A stretch of DNA of 64,000 bases from assembly GCF_943736985.1 (NCBI RefSeq), contig NZ_CALSFS010000001.1:1-64000 (forward strand), in the 5' to 3' direction. Origin of the DNA: Clostridium sp. Marseille-Q2269 (lineage in GTDB: Bacteria > Bacillota > Clostridia > Clostridiales > Clostridiaceae). The notes under the pieces were generated by a model. That model ran no database searches. It saw nothing but the letters and a program-made list of their open reading frames with translations, and was not told the DNA's origin. This document shows, one piece after another, positions 27,773 through 36,289 of this stretch. Each line of letters begins with the position of its first letter. Within the stretch, counting starts at the first letter, position 1. A program made the translations under genes and the position numbers.

Positions 27773-29209
27773 GTGGGTAAAATAACAGGATTTAAAGAGT
27801 TTGATAGAAAAAATTTTAATAAACGTCCTATAGAAGAAAGAGTAAAAGATTATAAAAAAGTATATGTACCTTTAAATGATAGTAATATGAAAGAGCAAGC
27901 ATCAAGATGCATGGAGTGTGGAACCCCATTTTGTAACTTTGGATGTCCTCTTTCAAATGTAGCACCAGATTTTAATGATTTATTTTATAGGGGTCAATAC
28001 AAAAAAGCTTATGAAAGATTAGCAAGAACAAATGATTTCCCAGAATTCACAGGTAGGATATGCCCTGCATTATGTGAGGCTGCATGTACTTTAGGAATCA
28101 ATAGACAAGCTGTCTGCATAAGGGAAATAGAACAATCTATAATAGAAAAAGCATTTAAAGAAGAATTTGTGAAAAAAGACCATCCTAAAGTTAGAACAGG
28201 GAAGAATATATGTATAGTGGGATCAGGTCCAGCAGGACTTTCAGTAGCCTCACAGCTTAATTCAGTAGGACATCAAGTTACAGTGTTTGAAAAGAATAAT
28301 AAACCGGGAGGACTTTTAAGATACGGTATTCCAGATTTTAAATTAGAAAAGTCTATAATAGATAGAAGAATAGACATAATGGAAAAACAAGGAGTTAGAT
28401 TTAAAACTAGTGTAGAAGTTGGAAAAGATGTATTATTAGAAGAAATTTTTGAAGAGTTTCATGCTATTGTTTTAACAGGTGGATGTGCTGTTCCAAGAGA
28501 TTTAAAAATAGAAGGAAGAGAGTTAGAAGGAATACATTTTGCTGTAGATTATTTATCTCAGCAAAATAAGAGAGTTTCTAAAGAAAAATTTGAAGAAGAA
28601 GAAATAAATGCTAAAGATAAAAATGTAGTAGTTATTGGTGGTGGAGATACAGGATCTGATTGTATTGGTACTGCTATAAGGCAAGGTGCTAAAAAAGTTC
28701 ATCAAATTGAAATAATGCCAAAACCAAGTGAAAAAAGAGATGAATCTAGTCCGTGGCCTACTTATCCTAGAATATTAAAAACTACAACTTCTCACGAAGA
28801 AGGCGGAGAAAGAGAATGGAATGTCCTTACTAAAGATATTAAAGGAACTAATGGGAAAGTAGAAAAATTAATTTGTTCTAAAGTTTCTTGGAATAAAGAT
28901 GACAATGGAAAATTTATTATGAAGGAAATAGAAAATAGTGAATTTGAAATTAAAGTTGATTTGATCTTAATAGCTATGGGATTTTTACATCCTAAAGTTC
29001 ATGGTATTATAAATGAACTTTGTTTAAAGCTAGATGAGAGAGGAAATGTTTATACAGATAAAAATGGAATTACTAGTATTCAAGGAGTATTCTGTGCTGG
29101 AGATATGGCAACAGGACAATCTTTAGTAGTAAAAGCTATTAAAAGTGGTAGAGAAGTTTCTAAGACTGTAGATGAATATTTAATGGGGAGTACATTTTTA
29201 AAAGGATAA
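27773..29209 (+). CDS. gltD: Glutamate synthase small (beta) subunit, NADPH-dependent
   Basis: The protein has about 478 residues. I choose the GTG at 27773 because AAGGGGG lies at good spacing; a GTG at 27764 overlaps that site. N-terminal iron-sulfur cysteines (CMECGTPFCNFGCPL and CPALCEAAC) are followed by the FAD-binding motif GSGPAGLSVASQL. The NADPH-binding motif is GGGDTGSDC, and GDMATGQSLVVKAI is C-terminal. It passes electrons from NADPH to the alpha subunit. The family also includes stand-alone relatives, but linkage to gltB makes the assignment firm. Confidence 0.97.
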   Translation: MGKITGFKEFDRKNFNKRPIEERVKDYKKVYVPLNDSNMKEQASRCMECGTPFCNFGCPLSNVAPDFNDLFYRGQYKKAYERLARTNDFPEFTGRICPALCEAACTLGINRQAVCIREIEQSIIEKAFKEEFVKKDHPKVRTGKNICIVGSGPAGLSVASQLNSVGHQVTVFEKNNKPGGLLRYGIPDFKLEKSIIDRRIDIMEKQGVRFKTSVEVGKDVLLEEIFEEFHAIVLTGGCAVPRDLKIEGRELEGIHFAVDYLSQQNKRVSKEKFEEEEINAKDKNVVVIGGGDTGSDCIGTAIRQGAKKVHQIEIMPKPSEKRDESSPWPTYPRILKTTTSHEEGGEREWNVLTKDIKGTNGKVEKLICSKVSWNKDDNGKFIMKEIENSEFEIKVDLILIAMGFLHPKVHGIINELCLKLDERGNVYTDKNGITSIQGVFCAGDMATGQSLVVKAIKSGREVSKTVDEYLMGSTFLKG

Positions 29210-29223
29210 CAATTATATACAAA

Positions 29224-29255
29224 AGCTACCTTAATAATATTTAAGGTAGTTTTTA
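29224..29255 (+). terminator. Terminator of the gltBD operon
   Basis: CTACCTTAA pairs with TTAAGGTAG (29226-29249), followed by TTTTTATTT. Confidence 0.88.
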
Positions 29256-29390
29256 TTTGCACATATTTCCTATATATCATATAAATTACTTAGTTTATTA
29301 TTAAAAAGTTATAAATTTAGAAATTATATATTAATTCATAGTTTAATTTTAAGGTGATCACAAATTTTGGTAAAAAATAAATTTGTTCTT

Positions 29391-29549
29391 TTATTCATTA
29401 TTTCCCCTAAGTTTCTGGGTTACAAAAATGATAATTATACCTATTAAAGAATACCCAACATATTTAATTTTGGCTTCATAAGGAAGCGTTAATAATATTA
29501 GTAACCAAACTATAGCTGTAACTATACAGTCTCTCTTTAGACTTGTCAT
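29391..29549 (-). CDS. Small hydrophobic membrane protein, 52 residues
   Basis: A short minus-strand frame starts ATG at 29549 behind AAAAGGAGA at ideal spacing and ends TAA at 29391. The product, starting MTSLKRDCIV and ending KLRGNNE, has two hydrophobic segments (about residues 9-22 and 32-44) with positive residues at the ends. That is a plausible two-helix membrane peptide. A TATAAT-like -10 lies upstream on the same strand (about 29621-29626). I recognise no family. The good ribosome site and hydrophobic pattern argue for a real gene; conservation has not been tested. It lies alone between gltD and the divergent ABC permease. Confidence 0.6.
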   Translation of the reverse strand: MTSLKRDCIVTAIVWLLILLTLPYEAKIKYVGYSLIGIIIIFVTQKLRGNNE

Positions 29550-29776
29550 TAAATAGCTCTCCTTTTTAGATGACTTAGTATTACTTTCTGTATTTAACTG
29601 TTTTTACACAAATACAATGCCATTATAGCATATTTTTTAAAGTATCCTATGATTCAATAATGATTTTAGCATATTTTTATTTTATATAAAAAACAAATTA
29701 ACTTCACAGAAAACACATAAATTTTTATTAGAATAATCTTTGTAAGAAGCTTATAGTACTTAGGAGGTTATACAGT

Positions 29777-31243
29777 ATGAATTTTTTCAAAAGAGCTATG
29801 TTGAGTATAGCAAAAAAGAAAATAAAATCATTAATACTATTTGTTGTACTCATAATAATTGCCAATATGGTTTTGGTAGGATTATCTATACAAACTGCTA
29901 CAAGAAAATCAACAGAATTAGCTAGACAGAAATTAGGCAGTGATGTAACACTTACAATTAATAAAGAGAAGCTGATGGAGGAAAGAAGAAATAATAAGAA
30001 TACACAGAAAATTGCTAAACCAGTCTTAACCTCAGATATTGCAGATGCTTTAAAAAATAATGAACATGTAACTCAGTATAATTATATTTCTTCAAGTTTT
30101 GGACTCGCTAAGAATTTTGAAAATGTAAAAAATGAAGAAAGTAATCAGGATACTACTTCAGAAGAGGGTTTAGAAAAAACAAAAGGTATGTTTAAAATGA
30201 AGGGAAACAAGTTTTCTACTATGCCAGAAGTTTCTTTTTCAGGTACTATAACCACGAATCTTTTATCTGATTTTAAAGATGGGGATAGTAAAATTATAGA
30301 AGGCAGAGGAATTACACAGAATGATACGGGGAAAAATGTAGCTGTAGTTGAGACAAATTTAGCTAAAGAAAATAACTTGAAAGTGGGAAGTAAAATACAA
30401 GTGTCTTCTGTAGATGAGAATACTACATTGGAATTTGAAATTGTAGGGATATATGAGGCAAAAGTAAATGCTAATAATAAAAATATGGATTTTTTAAATC
30501 CATACAACAAGATATACATGCCATATAATATAGCTTCTAAGCTTTCCGAAAGTGATGATAGTAATATCAAAAATATTACTTCTGCAGTATATTTTATGGA
30601 CAATCCTAGCAATATAGAAAGTTTTAAACAATATGCAAAGAATAATAAAATAGACTTAGAAAAATATACATTAGATGCTAACGATTTATTGTATAAACAA
30701 ATGGTAGGACCTATTGAAAATGTAGGATCTTTCTCAAAAACTTTAGTAACAACTGTGTCTATTGCTGGTGCAATGATTCTAGTACTTATAATAGCATTAT
30801 CTCTTAAGGATAGAAAATATGAAATAGGGGTATTACTATCCCTTGGAGAAAGTAAGTTTAAAGTGATTTTTCAATTAGTAATTGAAGTGCTATTAGTAGC
30901 TTTTATAGCCTTTGGAACTTCAATATTTACAGGAAATTTAGCTGCTAATAAAATAGGACATAGTTTACTTTCAAAAGAAGTTAAGGTAACACAGTCTTCC
31001 TCAATGCAATATAGAGATAATTTTAATGGACAAGGTGACATGGAAGAAAAAGAACATAAAAGGATGAATAAAAATAAGCTAAAAAATGCAGATCTAGTAA
31101 AAGATATGGATGTCTCAGTAACTTCAAAAGATCTACAAAAATTAGCTGTTATAGGATTACTTATAGTAATAGCTTCTGCATCTATACCAACTGTAGCTGT
31201 GCTAAGATTTAGCCCAAAAACTATATTAAGTAAAAGAGAATAG
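29777..31243 (+). CDS. ABC transporter permease, FtsX/MacB type
   Basis: The 488-residue protein has a first transmembrane helix near 18-42. A large extracellular MacB-like periplasmic core region follows (about 45-315), and three C-terminal helices lie near 320-345, 368-390 and 455-475, as in FtsX-like permeases. A lysine-rich insertion with several Met and Gln residues (about 405-440) lies between the last helices. The ATPase gene follows 13 bases later. MacB-type pairs in Firmicutes export peptides or give resistance to cell-envelope agents, or act mechanically. The substrate is unknown. No regulator gene is attached. Confidence 0.9.
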   Translation: MNFFKRAMLSIAKKKIKSLILFVVLIIIANMVLVGLSIQTATRKSTELARQKLGSDVTLTINKEKLMEERRNNKNTQKIAKPVLTSDIADALKNNEHVTQYNYISSSFGLAKNFENVKNEESNQDTTSEEGLEKTKGMFKMKGNKFSTMPEVSFSGTITTNLLSDFKDGDSKIIEGRGITQNDTGKNVAVVETNLAKENNLKVGSKIQVSSVDENTTLEFEIVGIYEAKVNANNKNMDFLNPYNKIYMPYNIASKLSESDDSNIKNITSAVYFMDNPSNIESFKQYAKNNKIDLEKYTLDANDLLYKQMVGPIENVGSFSKTLVTTVSIAGAMILVLIIALSLKDRKYEIGVLLSLGESKFKVIFQLVIEVLLVAFIAFGTSIFTGNLAANKIGHSLLSKEVKVTQSSSMQYRDNFNGQGDMEEKEHKRMNKNKLKNADLVKDMDVSVTSKDLQKLAVIGLLIVIASASIPTVAVLRFSPKTILSKRE

Positions 31244-31256
31244 ATGGAGGATATAT

Positions 31257-31928
31257 ATGAATACAGTATTGGAATTTAAAAATGTAAATTATAGTTATAA
31301 AGATGGTGGAAAAGAATTATTAATTCTAGATAATATAGATTTCAAATTTGAAAGTGGTAAATTTTACACTATATTAGGAGCCTCTGGATCAGGGAAAACC
31401 ACTGCCCTATCCTTGGCTAGTGCATTAGATATACCTAAAAGTGGTGAAATACTATATGAAGATAGAGATGTAAAGAAAATCGGACTAACAAACTATAGAA
31501 ATAAATATATAGGAATAGTATTTCAATCATACAATTTGATTAATTATATGACAAGTATACAAAATATAATTACTGCAATGGAAATTACTAAAAATGAAAT
31601 TACAAATAAAAAGCAAAGGGCTTATGAATTGATAGAAAAAGTAGGTCTTACAAGAGAAGAAGGAGATAGAAGTGTACTAAATCTTAGTGGGGGACAGCAG
31701 CAAAGAGTAGCAATAGCAAGAGCAATATCTACTGATGCCAAGATTATACTGGCAGACGAGCCCACGGGGAATTTGGATAGTAAAACTTCCATGGATATAA
31801 TAAAACTTTTTCAAAAATTAGCTCATGAGGATAATAAATGTATAATAATGGTAACTCATTCTCTTGAAATGGCTGATATGTCTGATGTAATCATAAACTT
31901 GGATAATAAAAAATTTAAGGCAAAATAA
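31257..31928 (+). CDS. ABC transporter ATP-binding protein, LolD/MacB type
   Basis: The 223-residue protein contains Walker A GASGSGKTT (about 42-50) and a Q-loop VFQSYNLI. The signature is LSGGQQQR (about 143-150), Walker B IILADEPTGNLD and the H-loop VTHS. All catalytic motifs are intact. GGAGGA precedes the ATG. It is the energy subunit of the FtsX-like permease encoded just upstream. Confidence 0.95.
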   Translation: MNTVLEFKNVNYSYKDGGKELLILDNIDFKFESGKFYTILGASGSGKTTALSLASALDIPKSGEILYEDRDVKKIGLTNYRNKYIGIVFQSYNLINYMTSIQNIITAMEITKNEITNKKQRAYELIEKVGLTREEGDRSVLNLSGGQQQRVAIARAISTDAKIILADEPTGNLDSKTSMDIIKLFQKLAHEDNKCIIMVTHSLEMADMSDVIINLDNKKFKAK

Positions 31929-32080
31929 AAATCAGTAAATTTCATATTTTTAACTTATTTAAGGTGTAAGTAAAATTTTTTTATAGAAATAATCTTTATA
32001 TTTAAGTTAGAAATACTTATATGGTGTTAAAAAGATTATGGTAAATATATAATTTTTTAAGCATAGTCATACTTGTAGAA

Positions 32081-32138
32081 TTTTTCATCTTACAATATTA
32101 TATTTCATCATAAAGTATAATATTGTGGGATGAAATAT
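32081..32138. repeat. Long hairpin with two alternative pairings
   Basis: Arms at 32081-32102 and 32116-32138 pair over about 22 bases with few mismatches. The loop strand TATTTCATC (32101-32109) can instead pair with GATGAAATA (32130-32138). There is no T-run. The element lies 80 bases before the VTT-domain gene and could be part of its leader. Confidence 0.45.
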
Positions 32139-32219
32139 AAATTACTGATGTTAGTAATAATATAAAAAATAAAACATAATCTTATACTTCTATTTAAGGA
32201 GTAGTAGGAGGAATTAACT

Positions 32220-32858
32220 ATGAAAATAAATAAAAAATGGTTGTTTTTTATTTCATGCATATTGTGGATTACATTAATATTTATTTTTAATAAATATGAT
32301 TTTATGTCTTTTACTACAGAAAGTATGAAAAAATATTTAATCTCAAATAGAAAAGCAACAATGCTTGCTTTTCTAATATTATGGATAGTAAGATTATCTA
32401 TATTATTACCTGGAGTTACATTAATAATATTAGGTGGAACTTTGTTTGGAACTACTAATGGATTTTTATTATCTATGGCAGGAATGATTTTAAGTGAAAC
32501 CTTAATATACATAGTAGCTAGAGTATTCCCAAATTTAAACATAAAAAGTTTAATCAAAAGTAAATATGCGTATATGGAACCATTAATAATAAAGCATAAT
32601 TATAAATTTTTAGCATTAGGCATAGTATGTCCTATAGCTCCCACGGATATAATATGTTTTTTATCATCTTCAATAGGATTAAGCTACATAAAATATATAT
32701 TAACAATAATTATTTTTAACATACCTATGACAGTTATTTATAGTTATATAGGTATAAGTTACAAAGAATCCTTATTTAGTATTATGATACTTTGTTTATC
32801 AGTAATTATATTAATTTTATATACAATAAAAATTTGGAATGGTTTGAGAACAAATTAA
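32220..32858 (+). CDS. TVP38/TMEM64 (VTT/DedA-like) membrane protein
   Basis: The 212-residue protein has five or six transmembrane segments. The VTT-domain pattern includes LLPGVTLIILGGTLFG (about 62-77) and a later re-entrant-like CPIAPTDIICFLSSSIGLSYIKY segment. The family is linked to membrane lipid scrambling/transport; the substrate is not predictable. GTAGTAGGAGGA precedes the ATG. It is a single gene with a hairpin downstream. Confidence 0.88.
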   Translation: MKINKKWLFFISCILWITLIFIFNKYDFMSFTTESMKKYLISNRKATMLAFLILWIVRLSILLPGVTLIILGGTLFGTTNGFLLSMAGMILSETLIYIVARVFPNLNIKSLIKSKYAYMEPLIIKHNYKFLALGIVCPIAPTDIICFLSSSIGLSYIKYILTIIIFNIPMTVIYSYIGISYKESLFSIMILCLSVIILILYTIKIWNGLRTN

Positions 32859-32908
32859 GTGATACTATATTATTAGTATTATCTTATAAAGGATTGTTAA
32901 TTATTTAA

Positions 32909-32950
32909 AGTTACATTATGATTCCGAAGTTAAGTTATAATGTGATTTTT
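32909..32950 (+). terminator. Terminator after the VTT-domain gene
   Basis: ACATTAT and ATAATGT with flanking pairs form a stem around 32912-32943, followed by TTTTT. The rest of 32859-33115 shows nothing I can assign. Confidence 0.6.
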
Positions 32951-33115
32951 AAATGATGTATATAGAACTTAGTCATAAAGGCTTCAAATCCATATAATTC
33001 TATGACACACTAAACATTGGAAATTAAATATTATTAAGGTGAAAATTGTTCTATTTTTTAATAAACTATTAATTTATAAGTTAATGTGGTCTATAATATA
33101 AAAGTAAGTAATGCT

Positions 33116-33151
33116 AAAAACTATAATTTATTTATATAAATTATAGTTTAA
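33116..33151 (-). terminator. Terminator of the marR gene
   Basis: AAACTATAATTTAT (33118-33131) and ATAAATTATAGTTT (33136-33149) are a perfect 14-bp stem. On the minus strand it is followed by TTTTT. Confidence 0.88.
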
Positions 33152-33179
33152 TTAATTTGTATACTATTATGATAATAAG

Positions 33180-33623
33180 TTACTTTATTTTTAAAATAAT
33201 GTTTTTTACTCCTGTTAAGTGAGTACTAAGATATTGTAAATCTTCTTCAGAAAGATTCTCTATTTTTTTTGCTAATAAACTTTTTAATAACTTTTGTTGA
33301 TCTTTTATAAATGTAGAGCCTTTTTCTGTTAATTGAACCCTTATAACTCTTCTATCTTCTGGGTCAGTATATCTAGTAACCATACCTTCAGAGATCAATT
33401 TATCAATAATTGGAGTCATGTTAGGCTTAGATATTAATAAGTCCTTAGCAATTTGAGAAATAGAGCAATTTCCATGATGTTTAAGAAAAATGATAACTTT
33501 TACATGTGATTGAGGTATTCGTAAATTTTTCAATAATTCATCTGTACGAAAAAGTTTTTTATGTAAATCTAATAATAAATCGTATATATCCTGAGATATT
33601 ACATTAAGCTCAGTAGTATTCAT
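33180..33623 (-). CDS. MarR-family transcriptional regulator
   Basis: The 147-residue protein has the MarR winged-helix core. The recognition-helix region ISQIAKDLLISKPNMTPIIDKLISEG (about 55-80) and wing DPEDRRVIRVQLTEKG (about 87-102) are intact. It is divergent from a heterodimeric ABC exporter with duplicated promoter/operator copies between them. MarR proteins usually repress their own gene and an adjacent efflux pump until a ligand binds. AAGGAGGA precedes the ATG. Confidence 0.95.
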   Translation of the reverse strand: MNTTELNVISQDIYDLLLDLHKKLFRTDELLKNLRIPQSHVKVIIFLKHHGNCSISQIAKDLLISKPNMTPIIDKLISEGMVTRYTDPEDRRVIRVQLTEKGSTFIKDQQKLLKSLLAKKIENLSEEDLQYLSTHLTGVKNIILKIK

Positions 33624-33659
33624 TTTTATCCTCCTTAGTCAAAAGTTAATGTTAATTAC

Positions 33660-33688
33660 ATTATATTGCATTTATAATAATTATACAA
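33660..33688 (-). promoter_or_regulatory. marR promoter overlapping the MarR-type palindrome
   Basis: On the minus strand TTGTAT (33683-33688), 17 bases, TATAAT (33660-33665). The palindrome spans the space between the boxes, so binding of the regulator would block its own promoter. A second equivalent leftward promoter is at 33788-33816. Confidence 0.65.
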
Positions 33689-33700
33689 TATGAAAAGTTA

Positions 33701-33729
33701 TTGACATATAAAAAATATATAAATATAAT
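33701..33729 (+). promoter_or_regulatory. Consensus sigma-A promoter copy 1 for the ABC exporter
   Basis: TTGACA (33701-33706), 17 bases, TATAAT (33724-33729) is a perfect consensus promoter. A transcript from here would run through copy 2 of the repeat. Confidence 0.75.
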
Positions 33730-33828
33730 AGTTATAAAGTTATAAATAATATATTTATGCATGTTAAAATTTTTAAATTTTAATTACATTATATTGTATT
33801 TATAATAATTATACAATATAAAAAGTTA

Positions 33829-33857
33829 TTGACATATAAAATATATTAAAATATAAT
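33829..33857 (+). promoter_or_regulatory. Consensus sigma-A promoter copy 2 for the ABC exporter
   Basis: TTGACA (33829-33834), 17 bases, TATAAT (33852-33857). This second perfect consensus copy gives a leader of about 130 bases. Confidence 0.78.
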
Positions 33858-33991
33858 AGTTATACATTTATAATAATTTCATTTTTGCAATTAACCATAT
33901 TATATACTTTGCAATAGAAATTATTTATTTTATTTATAAACAATATGATAATAGTTTTTATAAAATTTATGAAACGGAGAGATGATATTGA

Positions 33992-36289
33992 ATGTTAAAG
34001 ATAATAAAGCACTTAAAGCCTTTTGTAGTTTCAATACTTCTAGTATTAGGTCTTTTATTTGTTCAAGCAGTATGTGACCTATCGCTACCAGATTATATGT
34101 CCAATATTGTTAATGTGGGCATTCAACAAGGCGGAGTAAAGGAAGCGGTACCAAAAGTTATTCGTAAAAGTGAATTTGATAAAATTAAAGCTTTTGTAGA
34201 TGAAAAAGATTTAAAAAAGGTAGAAGATAGTTATATACTTTTAGATAAGAAAAATCTTTCTCAAAGTGATTTTGACAATTATTTGAAAGATTATCCCAAT
34301 CTAAAAAAAGAACCCATTTACAAATTAAATACAGAAGATAAAGATACAATAGATGAATTAAATAGTATATTAGGCAAGCCAATACTCATAGTTGGTGGCA
34401 TGGAAAAATCTACTGTAGGTAGCAAAAACAATATGGTAAGTGGAGCAGCTTCAGGAAATAAAACAGATAAGATGAAACTGCAAAAAGAAATGTCTAAGAA
34501 TGGAAAAATTCCTTCAAAGGCACAAATGCTAAAAGGAAATAATTCTCCATCTCAAATGCCAAAGGAACAAATAAAATTAATAAAAGAAAGTTTAGATAAG
34601 AAATTTAAGGATATGCCTGAAAGTATGGTTACACAATCAGCAGTTATTCTTATTAAGGATGAGTATAAAGCTATAGGAATAAATACAGATAAATTTCAAT
34701 CAAGCTACATTGTTAAAGAAGGTATTAAGATGCTTCTTTTAGCTTTGGTTAGTATGGTAGCCACAGTTATGGTAGCTATGTTAGCATCAAGAGTAGCCGC
34801 AGGACTTGGAAGAAATCTTAGAGGTAAAGTATTTAAAAAAGTTACTAATTTTTCTAAAGGCGAATTTGATGAGTTTTCTACAGCATCTTTAATTACAAGA
34901 AGCACAAATGATATTCAACAAGTTCAAACTTTTATGGTGTTCTTGCTTAGAATAGTATTTTACGCTCCTATTTTAGGGGTTGGTGGAATACTTAAAGTAC
35001 TTAAGACAGATACTTCTATGGGATGGATTATAGCTGTAGCAGTTGTTTCTATTTTAACTTTAGTTATTGTTTTATTTGGTATAGCTATACCTAAATTTAA
35101 AAAGGTTCAAAAATTGGTAGATAAAATAAACTTAGTAACTCGTGAATCTTTAATAGGAATGCTAGTTATACGTGCTTTTAATACTGAAAAACATGAAGAA
35201 GAAAAATTTGATGAAACTAATAAAGATTTAACAAAAACTAATTTATTTATAAATCGTGTAATGACACTTATGATGCCAATGATGATGTTAATTATGAATG
35301 TTATAACTTTATTGATTATATGGGTAGGATCTCATAGAGTGGATGCAGGAGCTATGCAAGTAGGAGATATGATGGCGTTCATGCAATATGCAATGCAAAT
35401 AATTATGGCATTTTTAATGATTTCAATCGTATCAATTATGCTTCCACGTGCTTCAGTATCAGCTCAACGTATAGTTGAGGTTATAGATATACCTCTTTCT
35501 ATTAATGATGTGGAAAGTCCAAAAGAATTTAATAATAATAAAAAAGGATATGTGAATTTTAAAAATGTTTCATTTAAATATCCAGGGGCAGAAAAAGATG
35601 TACTATCTAATATTACATTTGATGCAAAACCAGGTGAGACTACAGCGTTTATAGGAAGTACAGGAAGTGGTAAAACAACTTTAATGAACTTAATCCCTCG
35701 TTTTTATGATGCAACAGAAGGAAAGATATTAATAGATGATATTAATATAAAAGAAGTATCTCAAAGAGAATTAAGAGAAAAAATAGGATATGCATCACAA
35801 AAAGCTGTATTATTTTCAGGAACTATAGAAAGTAATATTAAATATGGTAATAGATCAGCAGACGAAAAAGATATAGAAAAAGCAGCTAAAATAGCCCAAG
35901 CTATGGAATTTATAGAATCTAAAGAAGATAGATTTAATGCAGAAGTATCTCAAGGTGGTACTAATGTTTCTGGAGGACAAAAACAAAGACTTTCTATTGC
36001 TCGTGCCATTGTGAAAAGGCCAGAAATATATATTTTTGATGATAGTTTTTCAGCACTTGACTTTAAAACTGATGCAACTTTACGTAGAGCTTTAAAAGAT
36101 GAAACTAAAGAAAGTACAGTCTTGATTGTAGCTCAAAGAATAAGTACTATAATAGATGCAGATAAAATCATTGTATTAGATGAAGGAAAGATAGTGGGAA
36201 CTGGTACTCATAGTGAATTGATGAAAAATTGTGAGGTTTATAAAGAAATTGCCTTCTCACAACTTTCAAAGGAGGAACTTTTAGCATGA
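33992..36289 (+). CDS. Heterodimeric ABC exporter subunit with degenerate ATP site and extracellular insert
   Basis: The 765-residue half-transporter has a TMD and an NBD. After helix 1 (about 10-32) a hydrophilic insert of about 180 residues (roughly 50-235), rich in Lys, Met and Ser, precedes the other five helices. That makes it far longer than the usual 580 residues. In the NBD, Walker A GSTGSGKTT and signature VSGGQKQR are normal. Walker B ends FDDS (Asp in place of the catalytic Glu), and the switch histidine is Gln (VAQR). This is the pattern of the inactive-site subunit in BmrCD/LmrCD/TM287-288-type heterodimers; BmrD also has an extracellular domain. The stop overlaps the next start by four bases. 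It is likely a drug exporter under MarR control. Confidence 0.93.
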   Translation: MLKIIKHLKPFVVSILLVLGLLFVQAVCDLSLPDYMSNIVNVGIQQGGVKEAVPKVIRKSEFDKIKAFVDEKDLKKVEDSYILLDKKNLSQSDFDNYLKDYPNLKKEPIYKLNTEDKDTIDELNSILGKPILIVGGMEKSTVGSKNNMVSGAASGNKTDKMKLQKEMSKNGKIPSKAQMLKGNNSPSQMPKEQIKLIKESLDKKFKDMPESMVTQSAVILIKDEYKAIGINTDKFQSSYIVKEGIKMLLLALVSMVATVMVAMLASRVAAGLGRNLRGKVFKKVTNFSKGEFDEFSTASLITRSTNDIQQVQTFMVFLLRIVFYAPILGVGGILKVLKTDTSMGWIIAVAVVSILTLVIVLFGIAIPKFKKVQKLVDKINLVTRESLIGMLVIRAFNTEKHEEEKFDETNKDLTKTNLFINRVMTLMMPMMMLIMNVITLLIIWVGSHRVDAGAMQVGDMMAFMQYAMQIIMAFLMISIVSIMLPRASVSAQRIVEVIDIPLSINDVESPKEFNNNKKGYVNFKNVSFKYPGAEKDVLSNITFDAKPGETTAFIGSTGSGKTTLMNLIPRFYDATEGKILIDDINIKEVSQRELREKIGYASQKAVLFSGTIESNIKYGNRSADEKDIEKAAKIAQAMEFIESKEDRFNAEVSQGGTNVSGGQKQRLSIARAIVKRPEIYIFDDSFSALDFKTDATLRRALKDETKESTVLIVAQRISTIIDADKIIVLDEGKIVGTGTHSELMKNCEVYKEIAFSQLSKEELLA

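Larger units (their letters stand above)
33652..33863. repeat. Tandem 84-bp promoter/operator repeat
   Basis: Bases 33652-33735 and 33780-33863 are near-identical direct repeats offset by exactly 128 bases. Each holds a palindrome (ATATTGTAT facing ATACAATAT in copy 2; one mismatch in copy 1), a rightward promoter and a leftward promoter. The duplication therefore doubles the whole divergent control unit between marR and the exporter. Confidence 0.9.

Noticed and set aside
30145..30612. Minus-strand frame of 155 codons inside the ABC permease
   Set aside because: It is long but wholly antisense to a coherent FtsX-type gene and lacks a ribosome site or recognisable motif.
32108..32557. Minus-strand frame of 149 codons overlapping the VTT-domain gene
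   Set aside because: The plus-strand frame matches a known membrane family and has AGGAGGA; the minus frame has no such support.
33652..33863. CRISPR-like repeat
   Set aside because: There are only two copies, 84 bp each with promoters inside; no spacers or cas genes.
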